Shown: piece after piece, positions 42,990 to 51,963 of the stretch
Layout: each line of letters begins with the position of its first letter
Numbering within the stretch: position 1 is the first letter of the stretch
Assembly (NCBI GenBank): GCA_934589065.1
Contig: CAKTNN010000003.1
Location: 14,947 to 78,946 of the forward strand
Source of the DNA: an uncultured Oscillospiraceae bacterium
GTDB lineage: Bacteria > Bacillota > Clostridia > Oscillospirales > Oscillospiraceae
Reading direction: 5' to 3'
DNA length: 64,000 bases
Translations under genes and position numbers: made by a program
The notes under the pieces: generated by a model
Told to the model about the DNA's origin: nothing
The model's input: the letters and a program-made list of their open reading frames with translations, nothing else
Database searches by the model: none

Positions 42990-43256
42990 ATGATTCAGAA
43001 GGAAAAGAAGACCCAGGTTATCCTGGAGAACGCTACTCACGAAGGCGACACCGGTTCTCCCGAGGTTCAGATCGCCATCCTGACCGCTCGCATCAACGAG
43101 CTGACCGATCACCTGCGTGTGCACAAGCATGACAACCACTCCCGTCGTGGTCTGCTGATGATGGTTGGTAAGCGCCGCAAGATGCTGGACTATCTGGCAA
43201 ACAAGGATATCAACCGTTACCGTGCTCTGATCGCCAAGCTGGGTATCCGTAAGTAA
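42990..43256 (+). CDS. rpsO: 30S ribosomal protein S15
   Basis: The 88-residue length is exactly that of S15. The sequence holds [40 protein letters not shown] and [20 protein letters not shown], the full family signature. S15 binds the central domain of 16S rRNA early in 30S assembly. ATG 42990 is chosen over the long upstream extension, which is leader RNA. The rpsO-pnp order is widely conserved. Confidence 0.99.
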   Translation: MIQKEKKTQVILENATHEGDTGSPEVQIAILTARINELTDHLRVHKHDNHSRRGLLMMVGKRRKMLDYLANKDINRYRALIAKLGIRK

Positions 43257-43264
43257 TAGTCTCT

Positions 43265-43290
43265 GGGGCGACGGCTACCGTCGCCCCCTT
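43265..43290 (+). terminator. hairpin after rpsO
   Basis: GGGGCGACGG and CCGTCGCCCC pair around CTA, followed by CTTTT. It may end or partly attenuate rpsO transcription before pnp. Confidence 0.75.
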
Positions 43291-43307
43291 TTCAATTCCC
43301 AAATTTT

Positions 43308-43425
43308 CGGGAGTCCCTTTAGCGTTTGAAAGTGGTGTTTTTGAGGTTTTCGCTGTCATTGCGAGGCAGTGCGCAGTGACAGTATCAAAACCATCAGTTT
43401 CAAGTGCTAAACCTCCCGAGAAATA
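43308..43425 (+). repeat. long imperfect hairpin between rpsO and pnp containing the dispersed repeat
   Basis: Outer arms CGGGAG..TTTAGCG..TTGAAA and TTTCAA..GCTAAA..CTCCCG pair imperfectly. The centre CTGTCATTGCG/CGCAGTGACAG (43354-43383) pairs well and is a degenerate copy of the GTCATTGCGA repeat. Confidence 0.55.
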
Positions 43426-43450
43426 AAAAAATCACAATAGGAGGTTCCTA

Positions 43451-45571
43451 ATGATTACTCACAAGCAGTTCCCAAATCACAAGGTGTACGAGATGGAAAT
43501 CGGCGGCCGCCCCTTTACCGTGGAAACCGGTAAGGTTGCAGAGCTTGCCAATGCCGAGTGCATCTGCCGCTACGGCGATACCGTGGTGCTCACCACCTGC
43601 ACTTCCAACCCCATCCCCAAGGCCGGTATTGACTACTTCCCCCTGACCATCGAGTTCGAGGAGCGGATGTACTCCGTAGGCCGGATTCCCGGCTCTTTCA
43701 ACCGCCGGGAGGGCAAGCCCAGCGAGCGGGGCATTCTCAACAGCCGGATTATCGACCGGCCCATGCGTCCTCTCTTTGACGAGGAGCTCCGCAACGACAC
43801 CGTGGTCACCTGCACCGTGCTTGCCAACGACTACGATAACCCTGTGGAAATCGTAGCGTCCCTGGGCGCTTCCATCGCCATTGCTTCTTCCGATGTGCCC
43901 TGGAATGGGCCTGTTGCCACCACCAATGTGTGCCACCTGAACGGGGAATACATCATCAACCCCTCTCAGGATCAGAGAAACGCTTCCGATTGCTTTGTCT
44001 GCATCTCCTCCACCTTTGAGAAGGTGGTTATGATCGAGACCGAGGCAGACGAGGCTCCCGAGGCAATTGTCCTGGAATCCATCCGGATTGCCCACGAGAC
44101 CAATATGGAAATCGTGAAGTTCATCAATGGCATCGTTGCCGAGATCGGCAAGCCCAAGTTCACCTTCGAGAAGGCTGCCGTCAACCACGAGCTGCTGGAT
44201 GACCTGATGAACTACGGCCTTAACCAGATTGAGTATGCTCTGGACACCGATGATAAGAACGTCCGGGAGGAGCGGCTCACCGCTGCCCGTCTGGACTTTG
44301 CCGCAAAGTTTGCCGACAAGTACGAGGACTTCGATACCCATATTGAGGTCTGCCTGTACAAGATGCAGAAGAAGGTCGTCAAGAAGTGGCTGCTCCAGGG
44401 CAAGCGTGTAGACGGTCGTGGCATGGATGAAATCCGTCCTCTGGCTGCTGAGGTTGGCGTTCTGCCCAGAGTGCACGGCAGCGGCCTGTTTACCCGCGGT
44501 CAGACCCAGGTGCTGTCTATCTGCACCCTGAACACCCTGTCTGCTGCCCAGAAGCTGGACACCATCTACCAGGAGGACAGCAAGCGCTATATCCACCACT
44601 ACAACTTCCCCGCCTACTCCACCGGCGAGGCCCGTGCTGCCCGTTCTACCAGCCGCCGGGAAATCGGTCACGGCGCTCTGGCAGAGAAGGCTCTGCTGCC
44701 TGTGATCCCCAGCGTGGAGGAGTTCCCCTACGCCATCCGTGTGGTGTCTGAGGTTCTGAGCTCCAACGGTTCTACCTCTCAGGGCTCTATCTGCGGCTCT
44801 ACTCTGGCTCTGATGGATGCCGGTGTGCCCATTAAGCGGCCCGTTGCCGGTATTTCCTGCGGCCTGATCTCCGACCAGGAGACCGGCGAATGGAGAACCT
44901 TCACCGATATCCAGGGCGTGGAAGACTTCCATGGTGAGATGGACTTTAAGGTTGCCGGTACCACCGAGGGCGTTACCGCCATTCAGATGGACCTGAAGAA
45001 TAAGGGCCTGACCATGGAGATCATCGCCGACGCTCTGGAGCGCTGCCGCAAGGCCCGCCTGGAGATCCTGAACGAGATCATTCTGCCCTGCATCCCCGAG
45101 CCTCGGGCCGAGGTGAGCGAGTACGCTCCCAAGATGCTGAGCCTGAAGATTCCTGTGGACAAGATCCGCGAGGTTATCGGCTCCGGTGGAAAGACCATTC
45201 AGAAGATCTGTGCCGACACCGGCGCCAAGGTGGATATCGATGATGACGGCTCCGTCTTCATCTCCGCTGTGGATGCTGCCGCTGCCTACGCTGCCAAGAA
45301 GATGGTGGATGATATCTGCTTCGTTCCTGAGGTTGGCAAGCTGTACTATGGCAAGGTGGTAAGAATCCTGCCCATCGGTGCATTCGTGGAAATCGCCCCC
45401 GGTCACGATGGCATGGTGCATATCTCCAAGCTGGAGAATCACCGTGTGGAGAAGGTCGAGGATGTGCTGAACCTGGGAGATATGACCTGGGTCAAGTTCA
45501 TGGGCTTCGATGAGAAGGGCCGCGCCAACTTCAGCCGCAAGGATGCTCTGAAGGAAATGGAAGGCAAGTAA
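43451..45571 (+). CDS. pnp: polyribonucleotide nucleotidyltransferase (PNPase)
   Basis: PNPase degrades RNA 3'-5' with phosphate. The 706-residue protein has two RNase PH domains (FNRREGKPSERGILNSRIID; GSGLFTRGQTQVLSICTLNT; SSNGSTSQGSICGSTLALMD), a KH domain (KIPVDKIREVIGSGGKTIQK) and an S1 domain (GKVVRILPIGAFVEIAPGHD). AGGAGG precedes the ATG. A structured intergenic RNA lies between rpsO and pnp, where other bacteria have RNase III/PNPase autoregulation. Confidence 0.99.
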   Translation: MITHKQFPNHKVYEMEIGGRPFTVETGKVAELANAECICRYGDTVVLTTCTSNPIPKAGIDYFPLTIEFEERMYSVGRIPGSFNRREGKPSERGILNSRIIDRPMRPLFDEELRNDTVVTCTVLANDYDNPVEIVASLGASIAIASSDVPWNGPVATTNVCHLNGEYIINPSQDQRNASDCFVCISSTFEKVVMIETEADEAPEAIVLESIRIAHETNMEIVKFINGIVAEIGKPKFTFEKAAVNHELLDDLMNYGLNQIEYALDTDDKNVREERLTAARLDFAAKFADKYEDFDTHIEVCLYKMQKKVVKKWLLQGKRVDGRGMDEIRPLAAEVGVLPRVHGSGLFTRGQTQVLSICTLNTLSAAQKLDTIYQEDSKRYIHHYNFPAYSTGEARAARSTSRREIGHGALAEKALLPVIPSVEEFPYAIRVVSEVLSSNGSTSQGSICGSTLALMDAGVPIKRPVAGISCGLISDQETGEWRTFTDIQGVEDFHGEMDFKVAGTTEGVTAIQMDLKNKGLTMEIIADALERCRKARLEILNEIILPCIPEPRAEVSEYAPKMLSLKIPVDKIREVIGSGGKTIQKICADTGAKVDIDDDGSVFISAVDAAAAYAAKKMVDDICFVPEVGKLYYGKVVRILPIGAFVEIAPGHDGMVHISKLENHRVEKVEDVLNLGDMTWVKFMGFDEKGRANFSRKDALKEMEGK

Positions 45572-45589
45572 AACGAATTAAATAAATAT

Positions 45590-45725
45590 AGGGACTGTTA
45601 GAAACGTTCTGCCAGAAGAATTTCGCTCAGCACTCCGGTGTAATGCTTGTTCCCCATAAAACGGGGAACGAGATCGCTTTCCCAGCGTGCGCGCGGTTCA
45701 CGATGAAGCGTTTTTAACAGTCCCT
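45590..45725. repeat. MITE-like element B (inverted repeats with AGGGACTGTTA core)
   Basis: Left arm AGGGACTGTTAGAAACG (45590-45606) and right arm CGTTTTTAACAGTCCCT (45709-45725) match with one mismatch. An inner hairpin GTTCCCC/GGGGAAC lies at 45648-45668. TTTTTG follows the right arm, so it may also terminate pnp. It shares the GGGACTG core with element A. Confidence 0.55.
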
Positions 45726-45834
45726 TTTTGCGTCTGGGGATATACCTCCTTGGGGACAATCGCTCCCCTGCTGTGCGTCTGCGGGTATAATTTCTCTTTC
45801 TTAGGGCAATCTAACCGAAAAAGGGGGCAGGCGC

Positions 45835-46512
45835 ATGATTCTTTCCTATGTCCGCACGGTGATTTTGTACCTGGTGCTGATTCTTGTCATCCGGCTGATG
45901 GGCAAGCGGCAGGTGGGGGAAATGGAACCGGCGGAATTTGTGGTGACCATGCTGGTGGCAAACCTGGCGGCAATTCCCATGCAGGATAGCGGCATCCCGC
46001 TATTGACGGGACTGGTACCCATTCTGACGGTACTGGCAGTGGAGCTGGTGCTGTCCTGGCTGATGCTGCGCAGCGGCATTCTGCGCCGGTTTTTCTGCGG
46101 AAAGCCCGTCATTCTCATAGATAACGGAGCCCTTTTGCAGGGGAATTTGCGCATGACCCGGGTGACTCTGGACGAGCTGGCGGGGAAAATACGGGAAAAG
46201 GACATCCTGGATATTGCTCAGGTGCAGTATGCCATCCTGGAAACGGACGGAAATCTCTCTGTTTTTCCCTATCCTCAGTTCAGCCCTGCCAGTGCCAAGG
46301 ATGCGGGCATCACCGCCGGGGAAAGCTATCTGCCTATTGTCGTGGTGGAGGACGGACACCTGTTTGAAGAGAATCTTCAAAAAAGCGGAAAAAATGCCCG
46401 GTGGGTGACAGAAACGCTGTCTGCCCACGGGGCGGAACTGAAAAATACGCTGCTATTAACGGTAGATGCCAGCGGGAAGCACCACTGGATCGGGAAGGAG
46501 GAAACGGTATGA
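45835..46512 (+). CDS. DUF421/YetF-family membrane protein
   Basis: The 225-residue protein has three N-terminal helices and a cytoplasmic YetF domain. Family features are LVIRLMGKRQVGEMEPAEFV, GKPVILIDNGALLQGNLRMT and QVQYAILETDGNLSVFPYPQ. AAAGGGGG precedes the ATG. YetF proteins affect envelope or spore properties in Bacillus; the molecular role is not established. It overlaps the next gene by ATGA, and the pair DUF421-DUF4363 recurs in Firmicutes. Confidence 0.92.
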   Translation: MILSYVRTVILYLVLILVIRLMGKRQVGEMEPAEFVVTMLVANLAAIPMQDSGIPLLTGLVPILTVLAVELVLSWLMLRSGILRRFFCGKPVILIDNGALLQGNLRMTRVTLDELAGKIREKDILDIAQVQYAILETDGNLSVFPYPQFSPASAKDAGITAGESYLPIVVVEDGHLFEENLQKSGKNARWVTETLSAHGAELKNTLLLTVDASGKHHWIGKEETV

Positions 46513-46889
46513 CCAGGGGCATTATTGGCATTGTCCTGCTTCTGGTGCTGCTGGCAGGGGGGATGTTTATCCAGTGGACCATGGATACCATCCATGCCCC
46601 TATCACCCAGCAGTTGACCCAGGCTGCCCAGGCGGGGTCCCGGGAGCTGTGGGATACGGCGCTGGAGCACCAGGAGGCTGCCGCCAGACAGTGGAAAAAG
46701 AGCTGGCGCTTGACCGCTGCTCTGGCAGACCACATGCCCATGGAGGATATCGACAGCCTGTTTGCCCGGCTGCCGGTGTATGCCGCCCAGGAGGAGCAGA
46801 CGGAGTATGCCGCCGCCTGCCGGGAGCTTGCCCGGCGGATAGAGGCAGTGGCGGATGCCCACCGCCTGACCTGGTGGAATCTGATGTAG
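46509..46889 (+). CDS. DUF4363 family protein
   Basis: The 126-residue protein has an N-terminal helix (IIGIVLLLVLLAGGMFIQWT) and a helical extracytoplasmic part with the EHQEAAARQWKKSWRLTAAL and HMPMEDIDSLFARLPVYAAQ pattern of DUF4363, the usual partner of YetF-like proteins. ATG 46509 overlaps the yetF-like stop; upstream in-frame starts lie inside that gene and are rejected. Function is unknown. Confidence 0.88.
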   Translation: MTRGIIGIVLLLVLLAGGMFIQWTMDTIHAPITQQLTQAAQAGSRELWDTALEHQEAAARQWKKSWRLTAALADHMPMEDIDSLFARLPVYAAQEEQTEYAAACRELARRIEAVADAHRLTWWNLM

Positions 46890-46916
46890 GGATGTCTGCA
46901 AGAAAGTGAAAAGGAA

Positions 46917-46977
46917 AGCCCCCGTCCCCCCGAACTTCCCGTGACAAAATGCCGGGATATCCGCCGGGGACGGGGGA
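46917..46977 (-). terminator. terminator of the lacI-type gene
   Basis: CCCCCGTCCCC and GGGGACGGGGG pair; on the minus strand CTTTCCTTTTC follows. It may also stop the DUF4363 transcript. Confidence 0.6.
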
Positions 46978-47019
46978 TATCCATGTGTGCCGGAAGGGCA
47001 ATGGTGTTTGCGCTTCGCC

Positions 47020-47985
47020 CTATTCCAGGGAAAAACCATCCAGATAGCTACACTCCAGAATGGTTTGCCTGTAAGACAGTCCAGGATTTTGCAGCCTGCT
47101 GAGTATCCGCATCCCGGCAGCCAGCCCCATTTCTTCTGTGGGTTGACAGATCATGGAAGTTCCCGCAAAAACCTGTTCGAACTTTTGGGAATCGCAGAAA
47201 GAGAGAATTTCTGGAACAGCTTGCCTGGAACGGGCCAACGATGCAAGACCAAAGCACAGCTCACTGTTGCCTATCAGCAGGGCACTGCATCCTTCGGAAA
47301 GCATGGATTCCACCGCGGAAACGGAGTCCATTTCAAAATCCGCATAGCGAATACAGGGAATCAGATCATATTCTTTCGCACCCTCCTGAAAGGCGCGTGC
47401 ACGTTGCCTGGTGGTGCTCAACTCCGGTTTCCAGCCGATAAAGCCGACTTTTTTGTGACCCTTGGCGGAGAGCTGCCCCATGCCTGCGATGATGGCCCCA
47501 CTGGGGTCTGCTGTGATGGTATCCAGAGGGCATCCGGTGGGTGCGCGATCCAAAAGAACGACTGGAATATCCGTTGGCAGGCATTGGGCCAAATCAGAAT
47601 AGTATTCAAAGCTGCTGGAGATGATCAGGGCATCTACACCCCCGGAACACAGCGCACGGATGCGGGAAGCCTCCCTTAAGGGATTCTCGTGGGTGTTGGC
47701 AACAATCAAGCTGTGTCCGTTATCATCCAAAAGTTCTTCAATCGTACCAATCAGACCGGTGAAAAAGGTATTGCTGATGTCGGGTACGATAAAACCAACG
47801 GAAATATGTGCTTTCCCCTTAAAATGCCGTGCGGAGCTATCCGGCACAAAGCCGAGATTTTCAATGGCAGCCAGCACACGCTGCCGGGTTTCCGGACGCA
47901 CGGAGCGTGTGCCGTTTATTACATTGGATATGGTGGCGATGGATACCCCTGCCATGGCTGCAACATCGAATATGGTAGTTCCCAC
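47020..47985 (-). CDS. LacI family transcriptional regulator
   Basis: The 321-residue regulator has the LacI helix-turn-helix and hinge (TIFDVAAMAGVSIATISNVI, then SARHFKGKAHISVGFIVPD) and a periplasmic-binding-like effector domain with FFTGLIGTIEELLDDNGHSL and VVLLDRAPTG. The start is GTG 47985 with AGGAG upstream. It is divergent from the hydrolase/membrane fusion gene, which is the likely target. The effector is unknown, and a sugar is only the family norm. Confidence 0.93.
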   Translation of the reverse strand: MGTTIFDVAAMAGVSIATISNVINGTRSVRPETRQRVLAAIENLGFVPDSSARHFKGKAHISVGFIVPDISNTFFTGLIGTIEELLDDNGHSLIVANTHENPLREASRIRALCSGGVDALIISSSFEYYSDLAQCLPTDIPVVLLDRAPTGCPLDTITADPSGAIIAGMGQLSAKGHKKVGFIGWKPELSTTRQRARAFQEGAKEYDLIPCIRYADFEMDSVSAVESMLSEGCSALLIGNSELCFGLASLARSRQAVPEILSFCDSQKFEQVFAGTSMICQPTEEMGLAAGMRILSRLQNPGLSYRQTILECSYLDGFSLE

Positions 47986-48023
47986 AGCTTCATCAGCTCC
48001 TGCAGATTATGTTTGATTTTCCA

Positions 48024-48052
48024 AAGGTATCAAATACATTCGGAAATGTCAA
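48024..48052 (-). promoter_or_regulatory. lacI-type promoter with internal palindromic operator
   Basis: Minus-strand TTGACA (48052-48047), a 17-base spacer and a weak TACCTT (48029-48024). The palindrome ACATT-CGGA-AATGT at 48036-48049 fills the spacer, and TTTGAT..ATCAAA arms flank it at 48012-48034. This fits autorepression. Confidence 0.5.
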
Positions 48053-48189
48053 TTCACAGATATTACAAAAATAGTTTTCTTTTGTGCACACTATGCTAAA
48101 AAAGCGAAGTAAAGCGAGAAAAAGATTGACAAATCAGCTCTACGGGGGGAAGATAGAACCAACCAAAGAAACAGAAAGGGGAAAGAAGA

Positions 48190-50052
48190 ATGAAAAAAAG
48201 TACAAAAGCACTGGTTGCATTGCTGGTTTGCATGGTGCTTTGCCTGGTCAGCATGATCGGAACAAACCGTATGCTGACGGACAACGGCAACGTGGGTGTG
48301 CACGACCTGAAGTTCACCACTCCGGAAGGAAATGACGTCCGCTATCTGGAATTCCGCCCGGTAAATGCTTCTGCTGAAAACCCGGTTCCGGCAATCATCT
48401 ACAGTCCCGGCAATGATAACACGGCAGAGGTGTGGAGACACCTGGCCCACGAGTTGTCCCGGCGGGGCTATGCGGTGTTTGTACCCGACCTTCTGTCTGC
48501 TGGACACTCTGCAGAGGCGGTTGGCAACTCCACCACTTTTGGCTTCAGCGAGCTGATCGATTTCGTCTATGACAACCTGGACTATATCAACAAGGAGCAG
48601 ATTGCCATCGGCGGCTACTCCAAGGGCGGTAACAATACCTTTGTAGTCCTGAATGAGTATGGCGAAAAGCAGCGCAATGACCCGGATAACTATGTGCAGA
48701 AATTCTGTGCTGCGCTGGTTTGCGCACCTCCCTTCTCTCAGTTTGACAACGCTGTTTCCGGTGTAAACATCGGCTTCGGTGCCGGACTGTACGATCCCTA
48801 CTCCCGCATCGGATTCAAGCCGGTGGAGGGGTATTGGCCCGGTGACCTCAGCGTGAAGGAAGAGATGAAGACCTTCATCAACTTGGGTGTTCCCGGAACC
48901 TTCTCCGAGGAAGAATTGACGGACTCCAATGTTAAGGTAGAAATCGGCAAGGTTTACGGCAGCTTTGCTGACCACAATGCCCGGGTAGTGTACAATCCTT
49001 CCGACGCAACCCATGCTTTGGGTATCATCAGCCCGAAGTTCACGGAGGCAACCGTCAGCTTCTTTATGCAGGCAATTCCTGCGCCTGTAAATATTGCTCC
49101 CTCTGATTTGGATTACATGGGCTTGCTGGTGTTGTCCGCACTGGGCTTCCTAGCAATTCTGGCGATGACGGTTCCCGTGGCAATTCTGCTGCTGGATGCG
49201 CCGGTATTTGCGCCTATGAAAAATCCCGCTGAGCCTCCCAAGTCCGGCCTGACCTCTCCGAAGGACTGGACGATCTTTGTGGTCGCTTCTTTGATTGGTG
49301 GCTTTGTGCCGCCGATTATGTCCCCGGTGCTCATGAAGCAGACCAGCAAGATATTTTCCCTCACCGGCTCCAGCAACTCCGGCGGTGTGTTTGTTTATGG
49401 TGTTGCCAACAATAATGTGGTGTGGCTGCTGTTCAGCGCGCTGTTCCTGCTGGCAATGTTCTTCCTGTTCTACTTCCTGATTCATCGGAAAAACGGCGTT
49501 GCTTTGAAGGATTATAACATTGGCATTTCCCTGCCCAATCTGGCGCGTACCATCGGTCTTTCCGTATGTGTGGTTCTCCTGTGCCGCAGCGTGGTTTGGG
49601 TTGCCGACTACTTCTTCAAAACGGATTTCCGGATTGTTGATCTGGCTCTGGGCACGATCCAGTGGTCTCATCTGCGGATTACCCTGTGCTACATTCCCTT
49701 CTACATTGTGTATTGGTGCATCAACTCCCTGACGATGAATGGCTGCAACCGGTTCAAAAATATGCCGGAGTGGGTGAACGTGCTGATCTGCGCAGTGTGC
49801 AACGTAATTGGCCCGATAGTTGTACTGATTGTGTACTATAGCTATATGCACACCCATGGTCAGGGCATCGGTGCATTCGGCAACTGGAAGGCATACATGA
49901 TGCTCTCCTACACCATTCTGATGGGAATTGCCGGAACCATCATCAACCGGAAGCTCTATAACAAGACCCGGAATCTGTACCTGGGACCTGTGATTTTCGG
50001 TATTCTCACGGCCTTTATCAATACCACTGTTTACACCCTGCCTGCACCCTAA
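48190..50052 (+). CDS. alpha/beta hydrolase fused to a polytopic membrane domain
   Basis: The 620-residue protein starts with a signal-anchor (ALVALLVCMVLCLVSMIGTN). Residues ~38-290 are an alpha/beta hydrolase with PAIIYSPGND, a GGYSKGG nucleophile elbow (Ser144) and a likely catalytic His275 (DATHALG). Residues ~305-620 contain about eight to nine membrane helices with no recognised family. The hydrolase part would face outside. AAAGGGG precedes ATG 48190. It is divergent from a LacI regulator and monocistronic. Its substrate is unknown; an extracellular ester, possibly lipid or carbohydrate ester, is a guess. Confidence 0.75.
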   Translation: MKKSTKALVALLVCMVLCLVSMIGTNRMLTDNGNVGVHDLKFTTPEGNDVRYLEFRPVNASAENPVPAIIYSPGNDNTAEVWRHLAHELSRRGYAVFVPDLLSAGHSAEAVGNSTTFGFSELIDFVYDNLDYINKEQIAIGGYSKGGNNTFVVLNEYGEKQRNDPDNYVQKFCAALVCAPPFSQFDNAVSGVNIGFGAGLYDPYSRIGFKPVEGYWPGDLSVKEEMKTFINLGVPGTFSEEELTDSNVKVEIGKVYGSFADHNARVVYNPSDATHALGIISPKFTEATVSFFMQAIPAPVNIAPSDLDYMGLLVLSALGFLAILAMTVPVAILLLDAPVFAPMKNPAEPPKSGLTSPKDWTIFVVASLIGGFVPPIMSPVLMKQTSKIFSLTGSSNSGGVFVYGVANNNVVWLLFSALFLLAMFFLFYFLIHRKNGVALKDYNIGISLPNLARTIGLSVCVVLLCRSVVWVADYFFKTDFRIVDLALGTIQWSHLRITLCYIPFYIVYWCINSLTMNGCNRFKNMPEWVNVLICAVCNVIGPIVVLIVYYSYMHTHGQGIGAFGNWKAYMMLSYTILMGIAGTIINRKLYNKTRNLYLGPVIFGILTAFINTTVYTLPAP

Positions 50053-50073
50053 CCCATAAGCGATACGGATAGG

Positions 50074-50107
50074 AAAACTGCCGACCCATTTTTGGGCCGG
50101 CAGTTTT
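50074..50107. terminator. bidirectional terminator between hydrolase gene and argS
   Basis: AAAACTGCCG and CGGCAGTTTT pair around an inner CCC/GGG, with A and T tracts at the base. Confidence 0.85.
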
Positions 50108-50108
50108 G

Positions 50109-51857
50109 TTACATTTTTTCCGGGGCAGAGAAGCCCAGAATCCAGATGCAGGTTTCCAGGATGTTCTTGGAAAGACCAATAAGGGAGATGTAGCCCGCTT
50201 TCAGATTTTCGTCTTCCTCGCTGAGGATCCGGGTTTCGTGATAGAATTTGTTCACACAGCCGGAAAGCTCGTAAATATAGGCGCAAATCAGATTGGGGCA
50301 GGAGGTTTTCAGAGCCTGTTCCAGAGTGGGGCCCAGCTTGGTGATGGCAAGCATCAGGTCCTTGGCAAACTCGTTGGCAGGGGCCTGAATGGGAAGATTC
50401 TCCCAGGCACCGTACCGGGAAAGGATGCTCTTGATCCGCACGATGGTGTAGAGAATGTAGGGGCCGGTATTGCCCTCAAAAGCGGCGAAGCGCTCCATAT
50501 CAAAGTTGTAGTCCTTTGTGGGCTGGTTGGAAAGGTCACCGTATTTCAGGGCAGCCATGGCAACCTTGGAGGTGGTGGCCTCCACTTCGCTATCCTCTAC
50601 AATTTTGTTTTCCACGACCTTGGCCCGGACAAAGTCGGTCATATCTGCAATCAGGGTTTCCAGCCGCAGGACGCCGCCGTCTCTGGTCTTAAAGGGCTTG
50701 CCGTCCTTGCCATTCATGGTGCCGAAGCCTACGTGCTCCAGCTCCGTGGTGGGGGGAACGATACCCGCCTTCCGGGCGGCGCGGAACACCTGCTCAAAGT
50801 GCAGGTTCTGCCGCTTGTCGGTGACATAGAGCACCTTGTCGGGATGCCAATCCTGCATCCGCTGCACCAAGGTGGCAAGGTCGGTGGTGGCGTAGATGGA
50901 AGAGCCATCGGACTTTACCAGAATGCAGGGAGGCACTTCCTTTTTGTCCCCCTCCTCGGCAACGGGAATGACCCATGCCCCTTCGGACTGCACGGCAATG
51001 CCCCGGGCCTTCATATCCGCCACCATGGCGGGAATGTAGGGGTCGGCATCGGATTCGCCCAGCCATTTTTCAAAGTGGACGTCCAGATTGTCGTAGTTCT
51101 TTTTCAGGTCTGCAACGGATACGTTCATAATGTGCTGCCACAGGGCCCGGTAGCCCCGGCGGCCCTGCTGCAGCTCCAGAGTTGCCTGGTGGGCCAGATG
51201 GGAAAATTCGGGATCGGACTTTTTTGCCGAGGCGGTGGGGTAGATTTCTTCCAGATCCGTTACGGTAAAGGGGGCTTCTTTGGAATATTCCCCGGTAAAA
51301 TCGGGATCAAAGTAGGGAAGATCCGGCTCCCGCTGGCTGAGTTCTGCGATGATCAGGCCCATTTGCAGACCCCAGTCGCCCAGGTGCACATCTCCGATGG
51401 TGTGGTAGCCCAGATAATTGTAGAGCCGTTTCAGGCTCTCACCGATGATGGCGGGGCGCAGGTGACCGATGTGCAGGGGCTTGGCAACGTTGGCCCCGCC
51501 GTAGTCCACCACAATGGTCTTGCCCTCGCCGGGCTGGGAAACGCCAAACTTCGGGTTCGTCCGCATCCCTTCCAGGTAGCCTTGCAGAAAGTGACCGGAA
51601 AGTTTCAGGTTGATAAAGCCGGGCATCACTGCCTCGACCATGCTGTAGTCCTCGGCATTCAGCTGCCGGGCAACGGCCTGGGCAATCTGAATGGGGGCGC
51701 ACTTATACTGCTTGGCAGCGGACAGAGCGCCGTTGCACTGATATTCGCACAGGTCAGGCCGGTTGGATACGGTGACCCGACCGAAGCTGGGGTCGTAGCC
51801 TGCATCCTGGAAGGCCTGCTGCATTTTTTTCGTAATAATGTCTAAGATTTTTTCCAT
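50109..51857 (-). CDS. argS: arginyl-tRNA synthetase
   Basis: The 582-residue class I synthetase has the N-terminal Add-1 domain (VSNRPDLCEYQCNGALSAAK), DYGGANVAKPLHIGHLRPAI with the HIGH motif, the catalytic core and a C-terminal DALR helical domain (NTGPYILYTIVRIKSIL..., ELSGCVNKFYHETRIL). The KMSKS region reads KDGKPFKTRDGGVLRL, as in many ArgRS that lack a canonical KMSKS. AGGAGA precedes ATG 51857. It lies 106 bases downstream of the ABC-F gene, with a dispersed repeat in the gap. No T-box leader is seen. Confidence 0.97.
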   Translation of the reverse strand: MEKILDIITKKMQQAFQDAGYDPSFGRVTVSNRPDLCEYQCNGALSAAKQYKCAPIQIAQAVARQLNAEDYSMVEAVMPGFINLKLSGHFLQGYLEGMRTNPKFGVSQPGEGKTIVVDYGGANVAKPLHIGHLRPAIIGESLKRLYNYLGYHTIGDVHLGDWGLQMGLIIAELSQREPDLPYFDPDFTGEYSKEAPFTVTDLEEIYPTASAKKSDPEFSHLAHQATLELQQGRRGYRALWQHIMNVSVADLKKNYDNLDVHFEKWLGESDADPYIPAMVADMKARGIAVQSEGAWVIPVAEEGDKKEVPPCILVKSDGSSIYATTDLATLVQRMQDWHPDKVLYVTDKRQNLHFEQVFRAARKAGIVPPTTELEHVGFGTMNGKDGKPFKTRDGGVLRLETLIADMTDFVRAKVVENKIVEDSEVEATTSKVAMAALKYGDLSNQPTKDYNFDMERFAAFEGNTGPYILYTIVRIKSILSRYGAWENLPIQAPANEFAKDLMLAITKLGPTLEQALKTSCPNLICAYIYELSGCVNKFYHETRILSEEDENLKAGYISLIGLSKNILETCIWILGFSAPEKM

Positions 51858-51915
51858 GAAAATTTCTCCTTGCCTGTTATCGTATGTCGCTGCAAACCAC
51901 GCTAAAAATCCGGGG

Positions 51916-51953
51916 GATTGCCACACCAGCGTGCGCGCTGGGAAAGCAATGAC
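51916..51953 (-). repeat. dispersed palindromic repeat, complete inverted copy
   Basis: On the minus strand it reads GTCATTGC, CCCAGCGCGCACGCTGG and TGTGGCAATCC; the centre CCAGCGCGCACGCTGG is near-palindromic. It lies between argS and the ABC-F gene. Confidence 0.75.
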
Positions 51954-51963
51954 AAAGGGAATA

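Noticed and set aside
43448..45442. 664-residue frame antisense to pnp
   Set aside because: Shadow of pnp codon bias; pnp itself is certain.
51858..51963. T-box leader of argS
   Set aside because: The gap is too short, is occupied by a dispersed repeat, and shows no T-box sequence.
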